Positions 15,769 through 25,892 of a stretch of DNA of 64,000 bases are shown here, in pieces (position 1 is the stretch's first letter; every line of letters starts with the position of its first letter). The notes beneath the pieces are model-generated. The model was given only the letters and a program-made list of their open reading frames with translations. It was not told where the DNA came from and ran no database searches. Origin of the DNA: DATFQE01 sp963733845 (GTDB lineage: Bacteria > Actinomycetota > Thermoleophilia > Gaiellales > Gaiellaceae); NCBI GenBank assembly GCA_963733845.1, contig CAVTEM010000007.1, forward strand, positions 1,178,001 to 1,242,000, written 5' to 3'. Position numbers and translations under genes: made by a program.

Positions 15769-18510
15769 GTGCTGTACGGGCGCGATGTGGAGCGCGCCCA
15801 GATCTGGGCGCTCCTCGAGGACGCAAGATCGTCGAAGAGCAGTGCGCTGGTGATCCGCGGCGAGGCCGGAATCGGGAAGAGTGCGCTCCTCGAGGACGCC
15901 CGCGAGCGCGCGACGGACATGCACGTGCTCGCCGCCCGCGGGATTGAATCCGAGTCGGAGCTTGCGTTCGCGGGGCTTCACCAACTCCTGCGGCCGGCCC
16001 TGGACTACGTCGACCGGCTGCCCGCGCCCCAGGCGGACGCGCTTCGCGGCGCGCTCGGCCTTGCCGAACGTGCCGGCGACGATCGGTTCCTGATCTCCGT
16101 CGCGTCCTTGACGTTGCTGGCCGAGTACGCCGAGCGCCGTCCGGTCGTCTGCCTCGTCGACGACGCCCAGTGGCTCGACGCGCCCTCGGCCGGCGCGCTG
16201 TTGTTCGTCTCGCGGCGCCTCGACGCCGAGGGCGTCGTGATGCTGTTCGGAGCCCGCGATGCGGACGGGCGGCAGTTCGACTCGGGCGCCTTGCCCGTCC
16301 TTCACCTGGGTGGTCTCGACGCCGATGCCGCAGCCGCGGTCGTGGGCCGACACGTCCACACCACGGTTGCGGCGCCCGTCCGCGACCTGCTCGTCGAGCA
16401 GGCCGGCGGGAACGCGCTCGCCCTGGCGGAGCTTCCGGCTGCGCTCACCGCCGGCCAGCTCGCCGGCGACGACCCGCTTCCCGACGTGCTGCCGCTCTCG
16501 CGTGACGTGGAGCGGCTGTTCCTCGAGCGAGTGCGCCGGCTCCCCGCGCCGACCCAGCGGCTGCTGCTCGTCGCCGCCGCCGACGACACGGGCCGGCTCA
16601 GGACGATCGTGAAGGCCTCTGAAGCGCTCGGCGCCGACGGCGCCGCGCTCGACGCCGCCGAGCAGTCTGGCCTCGTCGCAGTGCACGGCGCCCGGCTAGA
16701 GCTTCGCCATCCGCTCGTGCGCTCGGCCGTCTATCAGGGGGCGGCTTGGACCGAGCGAAGCGCGGCGCACCGAGCCCTCGCCGCCGCTCTGGACGCCGAC
16801 GAGGCCGACCGGCGCGCCTGGCACCAGGTCGCCGCCTCGCTCGATCCGGACGAGGACGTGCTAGGCCAGCTGGAGGATGCGGCGCAGCGGGCGAGTGCGC
16901 GTGGAGGCCATGCGGCCTCGGCGCGAGCGTACGAGCGGGCGGCTGAGCTGACCACGGATCCGGCGGCGCGAGGGCGACGCCTCGTCGCGGCTGCCGTCGA
17001 GGCGAGCATGGCCGGCCAGAACGAGCACGCTGTGACGCTCGCCGAACAGGCGGCTCCGCTGAACGACGATCCGACGGCCCGAGCGGAGGTCGCGCGGGTT
17101 CGCGGGGTCGCGCAGCTGCGGTGCGGGACGCCCTCGGAGGGTCTACGCACGTTCCTCGCGGGCGCACAGGAGCTGACCGACGGAGACTCCGAGAAGGCGC
17201 TGGAGATGCTCGTCCACGCTGCCGAGAGCGCGTCGCTCGCGGGTGACCCGGAAGGCATGCGCGCGGTCTCGCGCGCGGCCTCGAAGCTCTCGGTCGGCGA
17301 GGATGAGCGCGCCCGGTTCCTCCTCCGCTTCCTCTCAGGACTGGGCCCGTTCAGCGAGGGAGACGCCGCCGGCGCGCCGCTGCTCGAAGAGGCGGTCATC
17401 CTGGGTGAGGCCGCCGACGACGCGCAACTAGTGTTCTGGGCGTCGGCCGCCGCCGCGTTCATGGGCGATCTCGGGCGGGGAAACGTCCTCGCGGCCCGGG
17501 CCGCCGCGCTCGCGAGGCAGCGCGGCGAGGTCGCGCTGGTGGCCCATGCGCTCTCGTCTAGCGCGGCGTACCTGCTCGTCGAGAACCGCTTCGCGGCCGC
17601 CTCGGCTGACGCCGAGGAGGCCGTCCGCCTCGGTCGCGAGATCGGGGCCGAGAACCTCACCGGGTTGCCGCTCGGCGTGCTCGCGATGGTGGCGGCGGTC
17701 CGCGGGCGGCAGGACGAGGCCCGCGAGCTCGCCGACGAGGTGCTGGGATTCGCGCGCGAGCGCGGCCTCGCGCTTCCCGCGGCGTTCGCGGTCTGGGCGC
17801 TCGCAAGCCTCGACCTGGCTCGCGGCCGCTGGGAGCACGCGCTCGAGCGCTACGAGGCGCTCGCCGAGGTGCGCCCCGGCTTCGGACACCCGCTCGCCGC
17901 CATCCTCACCGTGCCCGACCGGATCGAGATCCTCGTCCGGCTCGGACGCACGAGCGAGGCGCTCGAGGCGCTTCCCGCCTTCGAGGCGTGGGCCACCCAC
18001 GCGGGCGCGTCCGCGAAGTCCAGGCTGGCGAGCTGCCACGCGCTCGTCTCGAGCGGCGACGAGGCAAGCGAGCACTTCGAGGAGGCGGTGCGCCGGGCGG
18101 AGGCCACGCGTCCGTTCGACCTCGCCCGCATCCGGCTGCTCTACGGCGAGCACCTACGCCGCGAGCGCCGGCGCCGCGACGCGCGCAAGCACCTCCGCGC
18201 GGCGATCGAGGCGTTCGAGAGCTTGGACGCGGCGCTCTGGGCAGAGCGCGGTCGCACCGAGCTTCGCGCCTCCGGCGAGACGGCCCGTAAGCGCGACCCG
18301 AGCACGGTCTCGCAGCTGACTCCGCAGGAGCTGCAGGTGGCCCGCTTGGTCGCCGACGGCCTGGCCAACAAGGAGGTGGCGGCTCAGCTCTTCCTGTCGC
18401 CTCGCACGGTCGATTCCCATCTGCGCAACGTCTTCGCCAAGCTCGGCATTACCTCGAGGACGCAGCTTGTCCGGCTGCCGCTCGACGCCGAGTCGCCGGT
18501 CGCGGCCTAG
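15769..18510 (+). CDS. LuxR-family AAA ATPase regulator 1
   Basis: 913 residues, a large ATP-dependent activator of the MalT/LAL type. Walker A GEAGIGKS is at 31-38 and Walker B VVCLVDD at about 127-133 with DAQWLD after it; residues about 330-840 are helical repeats (TPR-like, with many AxxxxxAA pairs) that usually sense a ligand or partner; the C-terminal LuxR HTH (LTPQELQVARLVADGLANKE, FLSPRTVDSHLRNVFAKLG) fills about 845-905. First of three tandem paralogues, divergent from the MMPL pump; with the pump pairing, a role in efflux control is likely but inferred. Confidence 0.9.
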   Translation: MLYGRDVERAQIWALLEDARSSKSSALVIRGEAGIGKSALLEDARERATDMHVLAARGIESESELAFAGLHQLLRPALDYVDRLPAPQADALRGALGLAERAGDDRFLISVASLTLLAEYAERRPVVCLVDDAQWLDAPSAGALLFVSRRLDAEGVVMLFGARDADGRQFDSGALPVLHLGGLDADAAAAVVGRHVHTTVAAPVRDLLVEQAGGNALALAELPAALTAGQLAGDDPLPDVLPLSRDVERLFLERVRRLPAPTQRLLLVAAADDTGRLRTIVKASEALGADGAALDAAEQSGLVAVHGARLELRHPLVRSAVYQGAAWTERSAAHRALAAALDADEADRRAWHQVAASLDPDEDVLGQLEDAAQRASARGGHAASARAYERAAELTTDPAARGRRLVAAAVEASMAGQNEHAVTLAEQAAPLNDDPTARAEVARVRGVAQLRCGTPSEGLRTFLAGAQELTDGDSEKALEMLVHAAESASLAGDPEGMRAVSRAASKLSVGEDERARFLLRFLSGLGPFSEGDAAGAPLLEEAVILGEAADDAQLVFWASAAAAFMGDLGRGNVLAARAAALARQRGEVALVAHALSSSAAYLLVENRFAAASADAEEAVRLGREIGAENLTGLPLGVLAMVAAVRGRQDEARELADEVLGFARERGLALPAAFAVWALASLDLARGRWEHALERYEALAEVRPGFGHPLAAILTVPDRIEILVRLGRTSEALEALPAFEAWATHAGASAKSRLASCHALVSSGDEASEHFEEAVRRAEATRPFDLARIRLLYGEHLRRERRRRDARKHLRAAIEAFESLDAALWAERGRTELRASGETARKRDPSTVSQLTPQELQVARLVADGLANKEVAAQLFLSPRTVDSHLRNVFAKLGITSRTQLVRLPLDAESPVAA

Positions 18511-18602
18511 AGTCGTCACGTGGCAGTTGCAGCTGGTACGGAGCCTCTCGGCGACGAGCTTCCTACGCCCGCGCGCGCCTAGAGCGGGAACGGGCCGCGG
18601 CG
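18511..18602 (+). pseudogene. Relic 3' end of a LuxR-AAA paralogue
   Basis: Bases about 18515-18600, after the LuxR1 stop, align with the last codons and 3' flank of the LuxR2 gene (21300-21390): shared CTCGGCGACGAGCTTCCTAC, then TAGAGCG.GAACGGG and the -10-like box. The relic has lost a base and is no longer in frame. It marks the junction of a tandem duplication or the loss of an intervening copy. Confidence 0.7.
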
Positions 18603-18608
18603 TAGGAT
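18603..18608 (+). promoter_or_regulatory. -10-like box TAGGAT, 6 nt before ATG of LuxR2
   Basis: TAGGAT, CGAGCC, ATG. The same string including 20 bp upstream recurs before LuxR3, so the two promoters are duplicates. Confidence 0.5.
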
Positions 18609-18614
18609 CGAGCC

Positions 18615-21368
18615 ATGCTGTACGGGCGCGATCGCGAGCGCGCCGAGATCTGGGCGTTGCTGGAGGAGGCCCGCGCCTCGCGCAGCGGCACGCTTGTGAT
18701 CCGGGGCGAGGCGGGGATCGGGAAGAGCGCGCTGCTCGAGGACGCCCGCGAGCGCGCCGGCGACATGCAAGTCCTGGCAGCCCGCGGCATCCAGTCCGAG
18801 TCGGAACTGCCCTTCGCCGCGCTGCACCAGTTGCTGCGACCCGCGCTCGGTCAGCTGGACCGGCTGCCGGGCCCGCAGGCTGCGGCGCTCGGCTCCGCCC
18901 TCGGCCTGGACGGGGATGCCGCCGAGCAGCGGTTCCTCGTGTTCGCGGGCTGCCTCTCGCTCCTCTCCGAGGTGGCTGAACGCCGTCCGGTCCTCTGTCT
19001 CGTCGACGACGCGCACTGGCTCGACGCGGCCTCCGCGGACGCACTTCGGTTCGTCGCCAGGCGGCTCGACGCGGAGGGAATCGCGATGCTGTTCGGCGCC
19101 CGCGAAGGCGACATCCGCGTCTTCGATGCACCAGACGTGCCCTCGCTCGTGCTCGGGAGCCTCGATACGGAGGCCGCAAGCCGGCTCCTGGAACGGGGTG
19201 TCAAGGTGGCGCCCTCGGTGCGCGAGCGGCTACTCGCTCAGACCGACGGCAACGCGCTCGCGCTGGTCGAGCTGCCCTCCGCGCTGACCGCCGAGCAACT
19301 GTCCGGCCAGCAGCCGCTTCCCGACGCGCTTCCCATGACGCGTCAGCTCGAAAGCGTCTTCCACGAACGCGTACGCGATTTTCCCGAAGACACCCGTCGC
19401 CTACTGTTGATTGCGGCGGCGGACGACTCCGAGGACGTGAGGCTCGTGACCAGCGCAGCGGAGCGGCTGGGCACCCACGAACACGCGCTCGACGCCGCCG
19501 AGCAGGCAGGGCTCGTGAGCGTGCACGGGACCCGGCTCGAGTTCCGGCATCCGCTCGTCCGTTCGGCGGTCTACGGCGCGGCCACGTCGAGCGAGCGCCG
19601 GGCCGCGCACGCCGTGCTGGCCGAGGCGCTCGCCGGCGTCGAGGAGCACGCTGATCGGCGCGCCTGGCATCTCGCGGCGGCCACGCTCGACCACGACGAG
19701 GAGGTCGTGCACGCGCTCGACGAGGCCGCGCGACGTGCCGAGGAGCGAGCAGGGCACAGCGCCGCGGCCAAGGCGCTGCAGCGGGCGGCGGAGCTGGTGG
19801 ACGACCCCGGGGAACGGGCTCAGCGGCTCGTTCGCGCTGCGCTCGATCTCGGAATCGCCGGTCGGGACGAGGAGGCGCTGGCCGTCGCCGACAGGGCGGA
19901 GCCGATCGCGACCGACGCGGTGCTGCGCGCCGAGCTTGCCCATGTGCGCGGGGTCGCCGCGGTCCGGAGCGGACGTCCACACGAGCTCGTCGCGCTGCTC
20001 ATCGACGCGGCCCGTAACGTGGGGCCGCTCGACCCGACGAAGGCCGTGGAGCTGCTGATGGACGCCAGCTCGGCGGCCTGGCAGGGGGGAGATCTGCCCT
20101 CCTACCTGGAGGCGGCGCGGTTAGCTTCGACCATCCCGTTCCCGCCCGGCGACGAGGTCTGCGCCGTTCTCCTCGACTCGCTGACGGGGTTCGAGCGGAT
20201 GATCGCCGGCGACCCAGGCGCAGGCGTCCCGCGCCTCGAGAAGCTCGTCGAGCTCGGTGCCATGGTCGAGGAGCCGCGTCACGTGATCTGGGCCAACTTC
20301 GGCGCCGCGTGGATCGGCGACGGGCGAAGTGTCCAGCAGCTCCTCGAACGGGCGGTTGCCCTGAGCAGGCGCCGCGGGGAGCTCGGGACGCTGGCCGAGG
20401 CGCTCGCGATGCGGGCCGGGGATCTCGTCCTCTCGCAACGGTACGACGTGGCGATCGAGGCGGCCGAAGAGTCGATCGCGCTGGCGCGCGAGCTCGACGC
20501 GGACAACCTGCTGCTCCTCCCGTTGTCCGTCCTCGCCATGGCGTCGGCCGTCCAGGGACGTGAGGAGGAAGCCCTTCGGCACAGCAACGAGGTGATCGAC
20601 CGGGCGGCCGCTAAGGGCTTCGTGCTCCGAGCCTCCTTGGCCGTCTACGCACTGGCGCTGGCCGAGCTCGGGTGCGCCCGCTGGGAAAACGCGCTCGAGC
20701 GCCTCAACTCGCTGCTGAAGGCCGAGGCAGCCTCGCTCGACCCGCTGGTGCCGCATGCGCTCCCCGACAAGATCGAGGCCGCTGTCCGCGCCGCCAGGCC
20801 GGACGAAGCAACCGACGCATTGTCGGCGCTCGAGGGTTGGGTGGGCTCCACGCGTGACCCACGCGCTCAGGCGCGCCTCGCCGCCTGCCGGGCGCTACTC
20901 GCAGAGGGCGCCGAAGCCGACCACCACTACGAGGAGGCTCTCGAGCTCTCCTCACACCTGGGGCCGTTCGATCTCGCCAGGATCCGCCTGCTCTACGGCG
21001 AGCATCTGCGCCGCAATCGCCGCCGCACCGACGCCCGCACCCAGCTCCGTCCCGCCCTGGACGGGTTCGAGCGGATGCGCGCCGAGCCCTGGGCGGAGCG
21101 CGTCAGGCTCGAGCTTCGTGCCACGGGTGAGTCCACGCGAAGGCGTGACGCAAGCACGATCGACCAGCTGACGCCTCAGGAGATCCAGATCAGCCGGTAC
21201 GTGGCCGAGGGCATGTCGAACAAGGAGATCGCGGCGCAGCTGTTCCTGTCGCCGCGGACGATCGACTCGCACCTGCGCAACGTCTTCGCGAAGCTGGGCA
21301 TCACGTCGCGGATGCAGCTGGCACGGATGCCGCTCGGCGACGAGCTTCCTACGCCCACGCCGGTCTAG
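18615..21368 (+). CDS. LuxR-family AAA ATPase regulator 2
   Basis: 917 residues, same architecture as regulator 1: Walker A GEAGIGKS at 31-38, Walker B VLCLVDDAHWLD, long helical sensor region, and C-terminal LuxR HTH (LTPQEIQISRYVAEGMSNKE, FLSPRTIDSHLRNVFAKLG). Its first codons are identical to those of regulator 3 at the DNA level through about codon 16 (RDRERAEIW), and both share the upstream 35 bp. So regulators 2 and 3 are the closest pair. No pump gene is adjacent; its target may be shared with its neighbours. Leaderless start predicted. Confidence 0.9.
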   Translation: MLYGRDRERAEIWALLEEARASRSGTLVIRGEAGIGKSALLEDARERAGDMQVLAARGIQSESELPFAALHQLLRPALGQLDRLPGPQAAALGSALGLDGDAAEQRFLVFAGCLSLLSEVAERRPVLCLVDDAHWLDAASADALRFVARRLDAEGIAMLFGAREGDIRVFDAPDVPSLVLGSLDTEAASRLLERGVKVAPSVRERLLAQTDGNALALVELPSALTAEQLSGQQPLPDALPMTRQLESVFHERVRDFPEDTRRLLLIAAADDSEDVRLVTSAAERLGTHEHALDAAEQAGLVSVHGTRLEFRHPLVRSAVYGAATSSERRAAHAVLAEALAGVEEHADRRAWHLAAATLDHDEEVVHALDEAARRAEERAGHSAAAKALQRAAELVDDPGERAQRLVRAALDLGIAGRDEEALAVADRAEPIATDAVLRAELAHVRGVAAVRSGRPHELVALLIDAARNVGPLDPTKAVELLMDASSAAWQGGDLPSYLEAARLASTIPFPPGDEVCAVLLDSLTGFERMIAGDPGAGVPRLEKLVELGAMVEEPRHVIWANFGAAWIGDGRSVQQLLERAVALSRRRGELGTLAEALAMRAGDLVLSQRYDVAIEAAEESIALARELDADNLLLLPLSVLAMASAVQGREEEALRHSNEVIDRAAAKGFVLRASLAVYALALAELGCARWENALERLNSLLKAEAASLDPLVPHALPDKIEAAVRAARPDEATDALSALEGWVGSTRDPRAQARLAACRALLAEGAEADHHYEEALELSSHLGPFDLARIRLLYGEHLRRNRRRTDARTQLRPALDGFERMRAEPWAERVRLELRATGESTRRRDASTIDQLTPQEIQISRYVAEGMSNKEIAAQLFLSPRTIDSHLRNVFAKLGITSRMQLARMPLGDELPTPTPV

Positions 21369-21388
21369 AGCGAGAACGGGCCGCGGCG

Positions 21389-21394
21389 TAGGAT
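21389..21394 (+). promoter_or_regulatory. -10-like box TAGGAT, 6 nt before ATG of LuxR3
   Basis: TAGGAT, CGAGCC, ATG, in the 32-bp gap after the LuxR2 stop. Confidence 0.5.
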
Positions 21395-21400
21395 CGAGCC

Positions 21401-24169
21401 ATGCTGTACGGGCGCGATCGCGAGCGCGCCGAGATCTGGACGCTGCTCGAGAACGCCCGCGGGTCGCGGAGCGGGGCGCTCGTCCTGCGCGGCGAGGCGG
21501 GCATCGGCAAGACCGCTCTGCTCGAGGACGCCCGCGAGCGGGCCGCGGACATGCACGTGCTCCAGGCGCGTGGAGTGGAGTCCGAGTTCGAGCTCCCCTA
21601 TGCCGGCTTGCACCAACTCCTGCGGCCGGCTCTCCATCACGTCGAGCGGCTGCCCCCGCCTCAGGCGACGGCTCTCCGCATCGCGCTAGGGCTCGATCAG
21701 GGCGGCGCGCACGAGCGCTTCCTCGTCTTTGCCGCGTGTCTCTCGCTGCTGTCCGAACTGGCCGACGGAAGGCCCGTGTTGTGCCTCGTCGACGACGCCC
21801 ACTGGCTGGATGCCGGCTCGTCCGACGCCCTGCTCTTCGTAGCGCGGCGCCTCGACGCCGAGGGCGTCGCGATCCTCTTCGGTGCACGGGAGGGCGACGT
21901 GCGAACGTTCGAGGCGCCGGGCGTGCCGTCTCTGGCGTTGTCGGGTCTCGACGCGGAGGCGGCCGGAACGCTACTTGCGCGAGGCGAGGGGGTCTCCGCC
22001 TCCTCGGCAGTCCGTTCGCGTCTCGTCGAGCAGACCGGCGGCAACGCCCTCGCCCTGCTCGAAATACCCAGCGCCCTGACCGCTGCTCAGCTCGCGGGAG
22101 AGGAGCCGCTGCCGGAGGCGTTGCCGCTGACGCGCGAGGTCGAGCGCGTCTTTCTGGAGCGGACTCGCAGGCTGTCCGAGTCGACGCAACAGCTGCTGCT
22201 CGTGGCGGCCGCGGATGACCTCGAGAGCGTCGCGGTGGTCACCCGTGCGGGTGAGCTGCTCGGGCTCGGGCCGCAGGCACTCGACGAGGCCGAGCGCGCG
22301 GGCCTGCTGTCGGTGGGCGGCCGGCGGATCGTGTTCAGGCATCCCCTGGTTCGCTCCGCGATCTACGCGGCGGCGCCCCAGAGCGAGCGGTGGCGCGTAC
22401 ACCGCGCGCTCGCGGAGTCGCTTGCCGCCGATGAGGACTCCGCCGACAATCGAGCCTGGCATCTCGGGGCCGCCTCGGTGCAGCCGGACGAGCACGTCGT
22501 CCAGGCACTCGTGGCAGCGGCCCGCCGCGCCGAGGAGCGCGGGGCCCACACCGCGGCGGCCAGGGCGTTCGAGCGAGCCGCCGAGTTGTCGCTCGTCGAG
22601 GCCGATCGAGGCCGCCGTTTCGCCGCTGCCGCGAGCTGTGCGAGTGTCGCCGGTGCCGATGACCGCGCGGTCGAGCTTGCCGGCCGTGCAGCTCCCCTGA
22701 TCGAAGAGCCGCTCGTGCGGGCGGCGCTCGCGAACGTTCGCGGCTTGGCGGAGCTTCGCCGAGGCCGGCCCGCCGACGCCGCGACGACGCTGACGATGGC
22801 GGCGCGGGAGGCCTCGTCGGCGCATCCCGCCCGAGCGCTCGAGCTCCTCCTGGACGCGTCGTGGGCGGCGGCGGAAGGTGCAGGTCCCGATGCCGCGCTT
22901 GCCATCCGCGACCTGGCGGCGACGATCACGCCGGCAGCGAGCGACGGCCCTGCTCGCGCAATCGCGGATCTCCTGGCAGGCGCCGAGGCGATCGCGGACG
23001 GCGACATCGAACGCGGGCGGGAGCTCCTCGAGCCCGCCTTCGCGTGGGCCGCCGCCGACGACGATCCGAGGCATGTTTTCTGGTGCGGCATCGGTGCGCT
23101 CTGGCTCGGAGACGACGCGCGCGCGAACGAGCTCTTCACGCGAGCCACGACGCTGGCGCGGGATCGCGGCGCCCTCGGGATCCTGTCGCTCACGCTTCGC
23201 CTCCGCGGGGTGCAGCACTTCTTCGCGCAGCAGTTCGACCAGACCGTGCTGGAATGCCGGGAGGCGGTCCAGCTCGCGCGCGAAGTCGGCGCCGACAATC
23301 TCATGCGAGTTCCTCTCGGCATCCTCGCCGAGGTCGCGGCGATTCGCGGCGACGTCGACGTGGCGCGACGGGACGCGGCCGAGGCGCTCGCGCAGGCGGC
23401 GGATCGCGGGCTGACCCTGGCCGCTGCCTATGCCGGCAGGGCGCTCGCCGCGGTCGACCTGGGGCAGGGACGCTGGAGCGACTGCCTGGACCGGCTGGAG
23501 TCGGTCTCCGACCTGGGGATCGCCGGATTCTCCCGTTACGTCGTGGTTCAGACCATGCCCGACCGGGTCGAGGCGGCGGTTCGGTCGGGCCAGCGTGAGC
23601 GTGGAGTCGCAGCGATGACAGAGTTCGAGAGCTGGGTGGCCGGCTCGGGCGCTTCCGGTGCGAGAGCGCGACTGGCCGCGTGCAGGGCTCTGCTCGCAGA
23701 CGGCGACGACGCGACCGCGCACTACGAGGAAGCGCTCGGCGGCAGGGGCGACCTCGGCCCGTTCAGCCTCGCGCGCGTTCAGCTCCTGTACGGGGAGCAT
23801 CTTCGCCGTGAGCGTCGCCGCAGCGACGCTCGGGTGCAGCTACGGAAGGCGCTCGAAGCGTTCGAGCTGCTGCGCGCCGCTCCCTGGGCGGACCGAGCCC
23901 GCTCGGAGCTCGGTGCTTCGGGCGAGACTGCGCGAAAGCGCGACGCGAGCACCGTCGACCAGCTGACGCCGCAGGAGCTTCAGATCTCGCGACTCGTCGC
24001 CGAAGGGCTGACGAACAAGGAGATCGCCGCGCAGCTGTTTCTGTCGCCACGGACGATCGATTCGCATCTTCGTAACGTGTTTTCCAAGCTCGGGGTCACG
24101 TCGCGCACGCAGCTCGTACGGCTGCCGCTCGGCGCGGACGATGCCCGCGCCGAGCCGGCAGCCGTCTGA
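21401..24169 (+). CDS. LuxR-family AAA ATPase regulator 3
   Basis: 922 residues. Walker A GEAGIGKT at 31-38 (threonine rather than serine), Walker B VLCLVDDAHWLD, TPR-like helical sensor, LuxR HTH at the C-terminus (LTPQELQISRLVAEGLTNKE, FLSPRTIDSHLRNVFSKLG). It ends 4 bp before the stop of the convergent DHA2 pump gene, with no terminator hairpin between, so read-through could make antisense RNA to the pump. Third member of the tandem array. Confidence 0.9.
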   Translation: MLYGRDRERAEIWTLLENARGSRSGALVLRGEAGIGKTALLEDARERAADMHVLQARGVESEFELPYAGLHQLLRPALHHVERLPPPQATALRIALGLDQGGAHERFLVFAACLSLLSELADGRPVLCLVDDAHWLDAGSSDALLFVARRLDAEGVAILFGAREGDVRTFEAPGVPSLALSGLDAEAAGTLLARGEGVSASSAVRSRLVEQTGGNALALLEIPSALTAAQLAGEEPLPEALPLTREVERVFLERTRRLSESTQQLLLVAAADDLESVAVVTRAGELLGLGPQALDEAERAGLLSVGGRRIVFRHPLVRSAIYAAAPQSERWRVHRALAESLAADEDSADNRAWHLGAASVQPDEHVVQALVAAARRAEERGAHTAAARAFERAAELSLVEADRGRRFAAAASCASVAGADDRAVELAGRAAPLIEEPLVRAALANVRGLAELRRGRPADAATTLTMAAREASSAHPARALELLLDASWAAAEGAGPDAALAIRDLAATITPAASDGPARAIADLLAGAEAIADGDIERGRELLEPAFAWAAADDDPRHVFWCGIGALWLGDDARANELFTRATTLARDRGALGILSLTLRLRGVQHFFAQQFDQTVLECREAVQLAREVGADNLMRVPLGILAEVAAIRGDVDVARRDAAEALAQAADRGLTLAAAYAGRALAAVDLGQGRWSDCLDRLESVSDLGIAGFSRYVVVQTMPDRVEAAVRSGQRERGVAAMTEFESWVAGSGASGARARLAACRALLADGDDATAHYEEALGGRGDLGPFSLARVQLLYGEHLRRERRRSDARVQLRKALEAFELLRAAPWADRARSELGASGETARKRDASTVDQLTPQELQISRLVAEGLTNKEIAAQLFLSPRTIDSHLRNVFSKLGVTSRTQLVRLPLGADDARAEPAAV

Positions 24170-24173
24170 TTCG

Positions 24174-25760
24174 CTAGGCGGCCTGAGCTTCCGCCGCCGG
24201 CACGCCGGCGACGTCGCCTTCGTCCGAACGAGGCTTGGCGGGAAGCCAGCGCCTGACCGCGACGGCGCCTAGCACGGCGACGATCGCCGCGGCGCCGAAG
24301 CCGATTCCGAGTGAGTCGGTGAAGGCCCGGGCCGCGGAGTCCGCGAGGCTTGCGCCTTCCGCCGCCGGGAGGGTCTCCGCGACGGCGTTCGCCTGGCCGA
24401 TCGAGTCCTCCGCGAGGTGCTGCTGCCCCGCGGGCAGCGAAGCGGTCGAATCGCTGACCTTCGACGAGTAGATCGAGGCGATGAGCGAGCCGATCACGGC
24501 CGTGCCCAGAGCACCTCCGACCTGGCGGGTCACGTCGTTCATGGCCGAGGCCACGCCCGACTTCTCCTCGGGCACGGAGCTCATCACCGATGCCGTCGCC
24601 GGGCCGAGGATCCAGCCCATCGACAGTGCGACCCCGTAGAACCACAGGCCGATCGGCCAGTAGCTCATGTCCGGACTCCAGAGCAGCGTGAGCGACAGCA
24701 TCGTGCCCAGGCCGACGAGGCCCGCCGACATCACCTTGGAGGTGCCGACCTTTGCCACCAGCTTGTGGCTCGAGCCGGCGCCCATGACGAGGCCGAGCGC
24801 GAGCGGAACCATTCCGGCTCCGGCCTCGAGCGCGGAGTAGCCGTGCGCGTCCTGCAGGAACTGGGTCATTGCGAAGATCGCGCCGAACAGCGCGAACGAC
24901 GCGAACCCGAGCCCCGCGGAGGCGACGCTGAAGCGCGGGTTCCGGAAGAACGACAGGTTCAGCATCGGGTTGGCTGTCCGAAGCTCCCAGCGCACGAACG
25001 CGACGGCCAGAGCCGCGGCAAGCGCGAAGCTGCCGAGGATCAGCGGGTCGGTCCAGCCACGCTCGGGCGCCTCGATCAAGCCGAACACGAGCGTCACGAG
25101 TGTGACGATGGAGAGAATCGCTCCGACGAGGTCGAACCGGCCGGGCTCCGGGTCTTTGCTGTCCGGAACGAGCACGAAGCCGAGCGCGAGCGCGGTTGCC
25201 GCGACCGGGACGTTGATCAGAAACACGGACGTCCAGCTGAACCATTCGAGCAGGAGCCCGCCGCAGAGCGGGCCGAGCCCGATGCCTACTGCGGCCGTGG
25301 CTGCCCAGATGCCGATCGCCTTCCCGCGTTCCTGTTTGGGGAAGACGTTCGTGATGATCGACAGCGTCGCGGGCATGATCAGCGCCCCGCCGACGCCCAT
25401 CGCGGCTCGCACGGCTATCAGTTGATTCGCGGAGTCGACGAACAGCACGGCCAGGCTGGCCCCGCCGAAGAGCACGAGCCCCGCTTGGAGTGCGCGCTTC
25501 CGCCCGAACCGGTCGCCGAGCGTGCCCATCGTCAGCAGTAGGCCGGCGAAGACGAGTAGGTAGGAGTCGACGATCCACTGGAGCGTCGAGTTCGAGGCGT
25601 CGAACTCCGCCTGGAGGCTTGGGAGGGCGACGTTGAGGATGGTGTTGTCGAGCCCGATGATCAGCAGGCTCAACGCGAGCACGCCGAGGGTCTTCCAGCG
25701 GCGCGCGTAGTCCTTCGGCGAGATCTCCAGGACCTCTCCTCCGGCTTTGTGTGTGGTCAC
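24174..25760 (-). CDS. DHA2-family MFS drug exporter 1 (EmrB/QacA-like)
   Basis: 528 residues with about 14 hydrophobic segments. Motif A (GTLGDRFGRKR) follows helix 2, and motif C-like glycines (GLGPLCGGLLLEW) lie in helix 5, as in antiporters. The N-terminal LDNTILNVALPSL is typical for the DHA2 group, which exports lipophilic cations or drugs with proton antiport. Very similar to the second pump at 40712-42283, including the ARRWKTLGVL start. SD GGAG precedes; between it and sthA lies a copy of the 19-bp motif. Confidence 0.9.
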   Translation of the reverse strand: MTTHKAGGEVLEISPKDYARRWKTLGVLALSLLIIGLDNTILNVALPSLQAEFDASNSTLQWIVDSYLLVFAGLLLTMGTLGDRFGRKRALQAGLVLFGGASLAVLFVDSANQLIAVRAAMGVGGALIMPATLSIITNVFPKQERGKAIGIWAATAAVGIGLGPLCGGLLLEWFSWTSVFLINVPVAATALALGFVLVPDSKDPEPGRFDLVGAILSIVTLVTLVFGLIEAPERGWTDPLILGSFALAAALAVAFVRWELRTANPMLNLSFFRNPRFSVASAGLGFASFALFGAIFAMTQFLQDAHGYSALEAGAGMVPLALGLVMGAGSSHKLVAKVGTSKVMSAGLVGLGTMLSLTLLWSPDMSYWPIGLWFYGVALSMGWILGPATASVMSSVPEEKSGVASAMNDVTRQVGGALGTAVIGSLIASIYSSKVSDSTASLPAGQQHLAEDSIGQANAVAETLPAAEGASLADSAARAFTDSLGIGFGAAAIVAVLGAVAVRRWLPAKPRSDEGDVAGVPAAEAQAA

Positions 25761-25844
25761 GCGGTTTCTCCTTTCAGATTCATGAGTTGTCCTGAAGCTG
25801 CGGAGGAGGCCGGTTGGCTCGCGTCGGTCAAATCACCCAATCTC

Positions 25845-25863
25845 GGCGATCTCACCGATGCGA
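25845..25863 (-). promoter_or_regulatory. 19-bp operator-like motif, copy b (DHA2 pump 1 / sthA)
   Basis: On the minus strand TCGCATCGGTGAGATCGCC, 18 of 19 identical to copy a. Midway between the divergent starts at 25760 and 25893. Confidence 0.65.
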
Positions 25864-25892
25864 CCACGCAGCGGCGATGCCACCTTGAGGCC

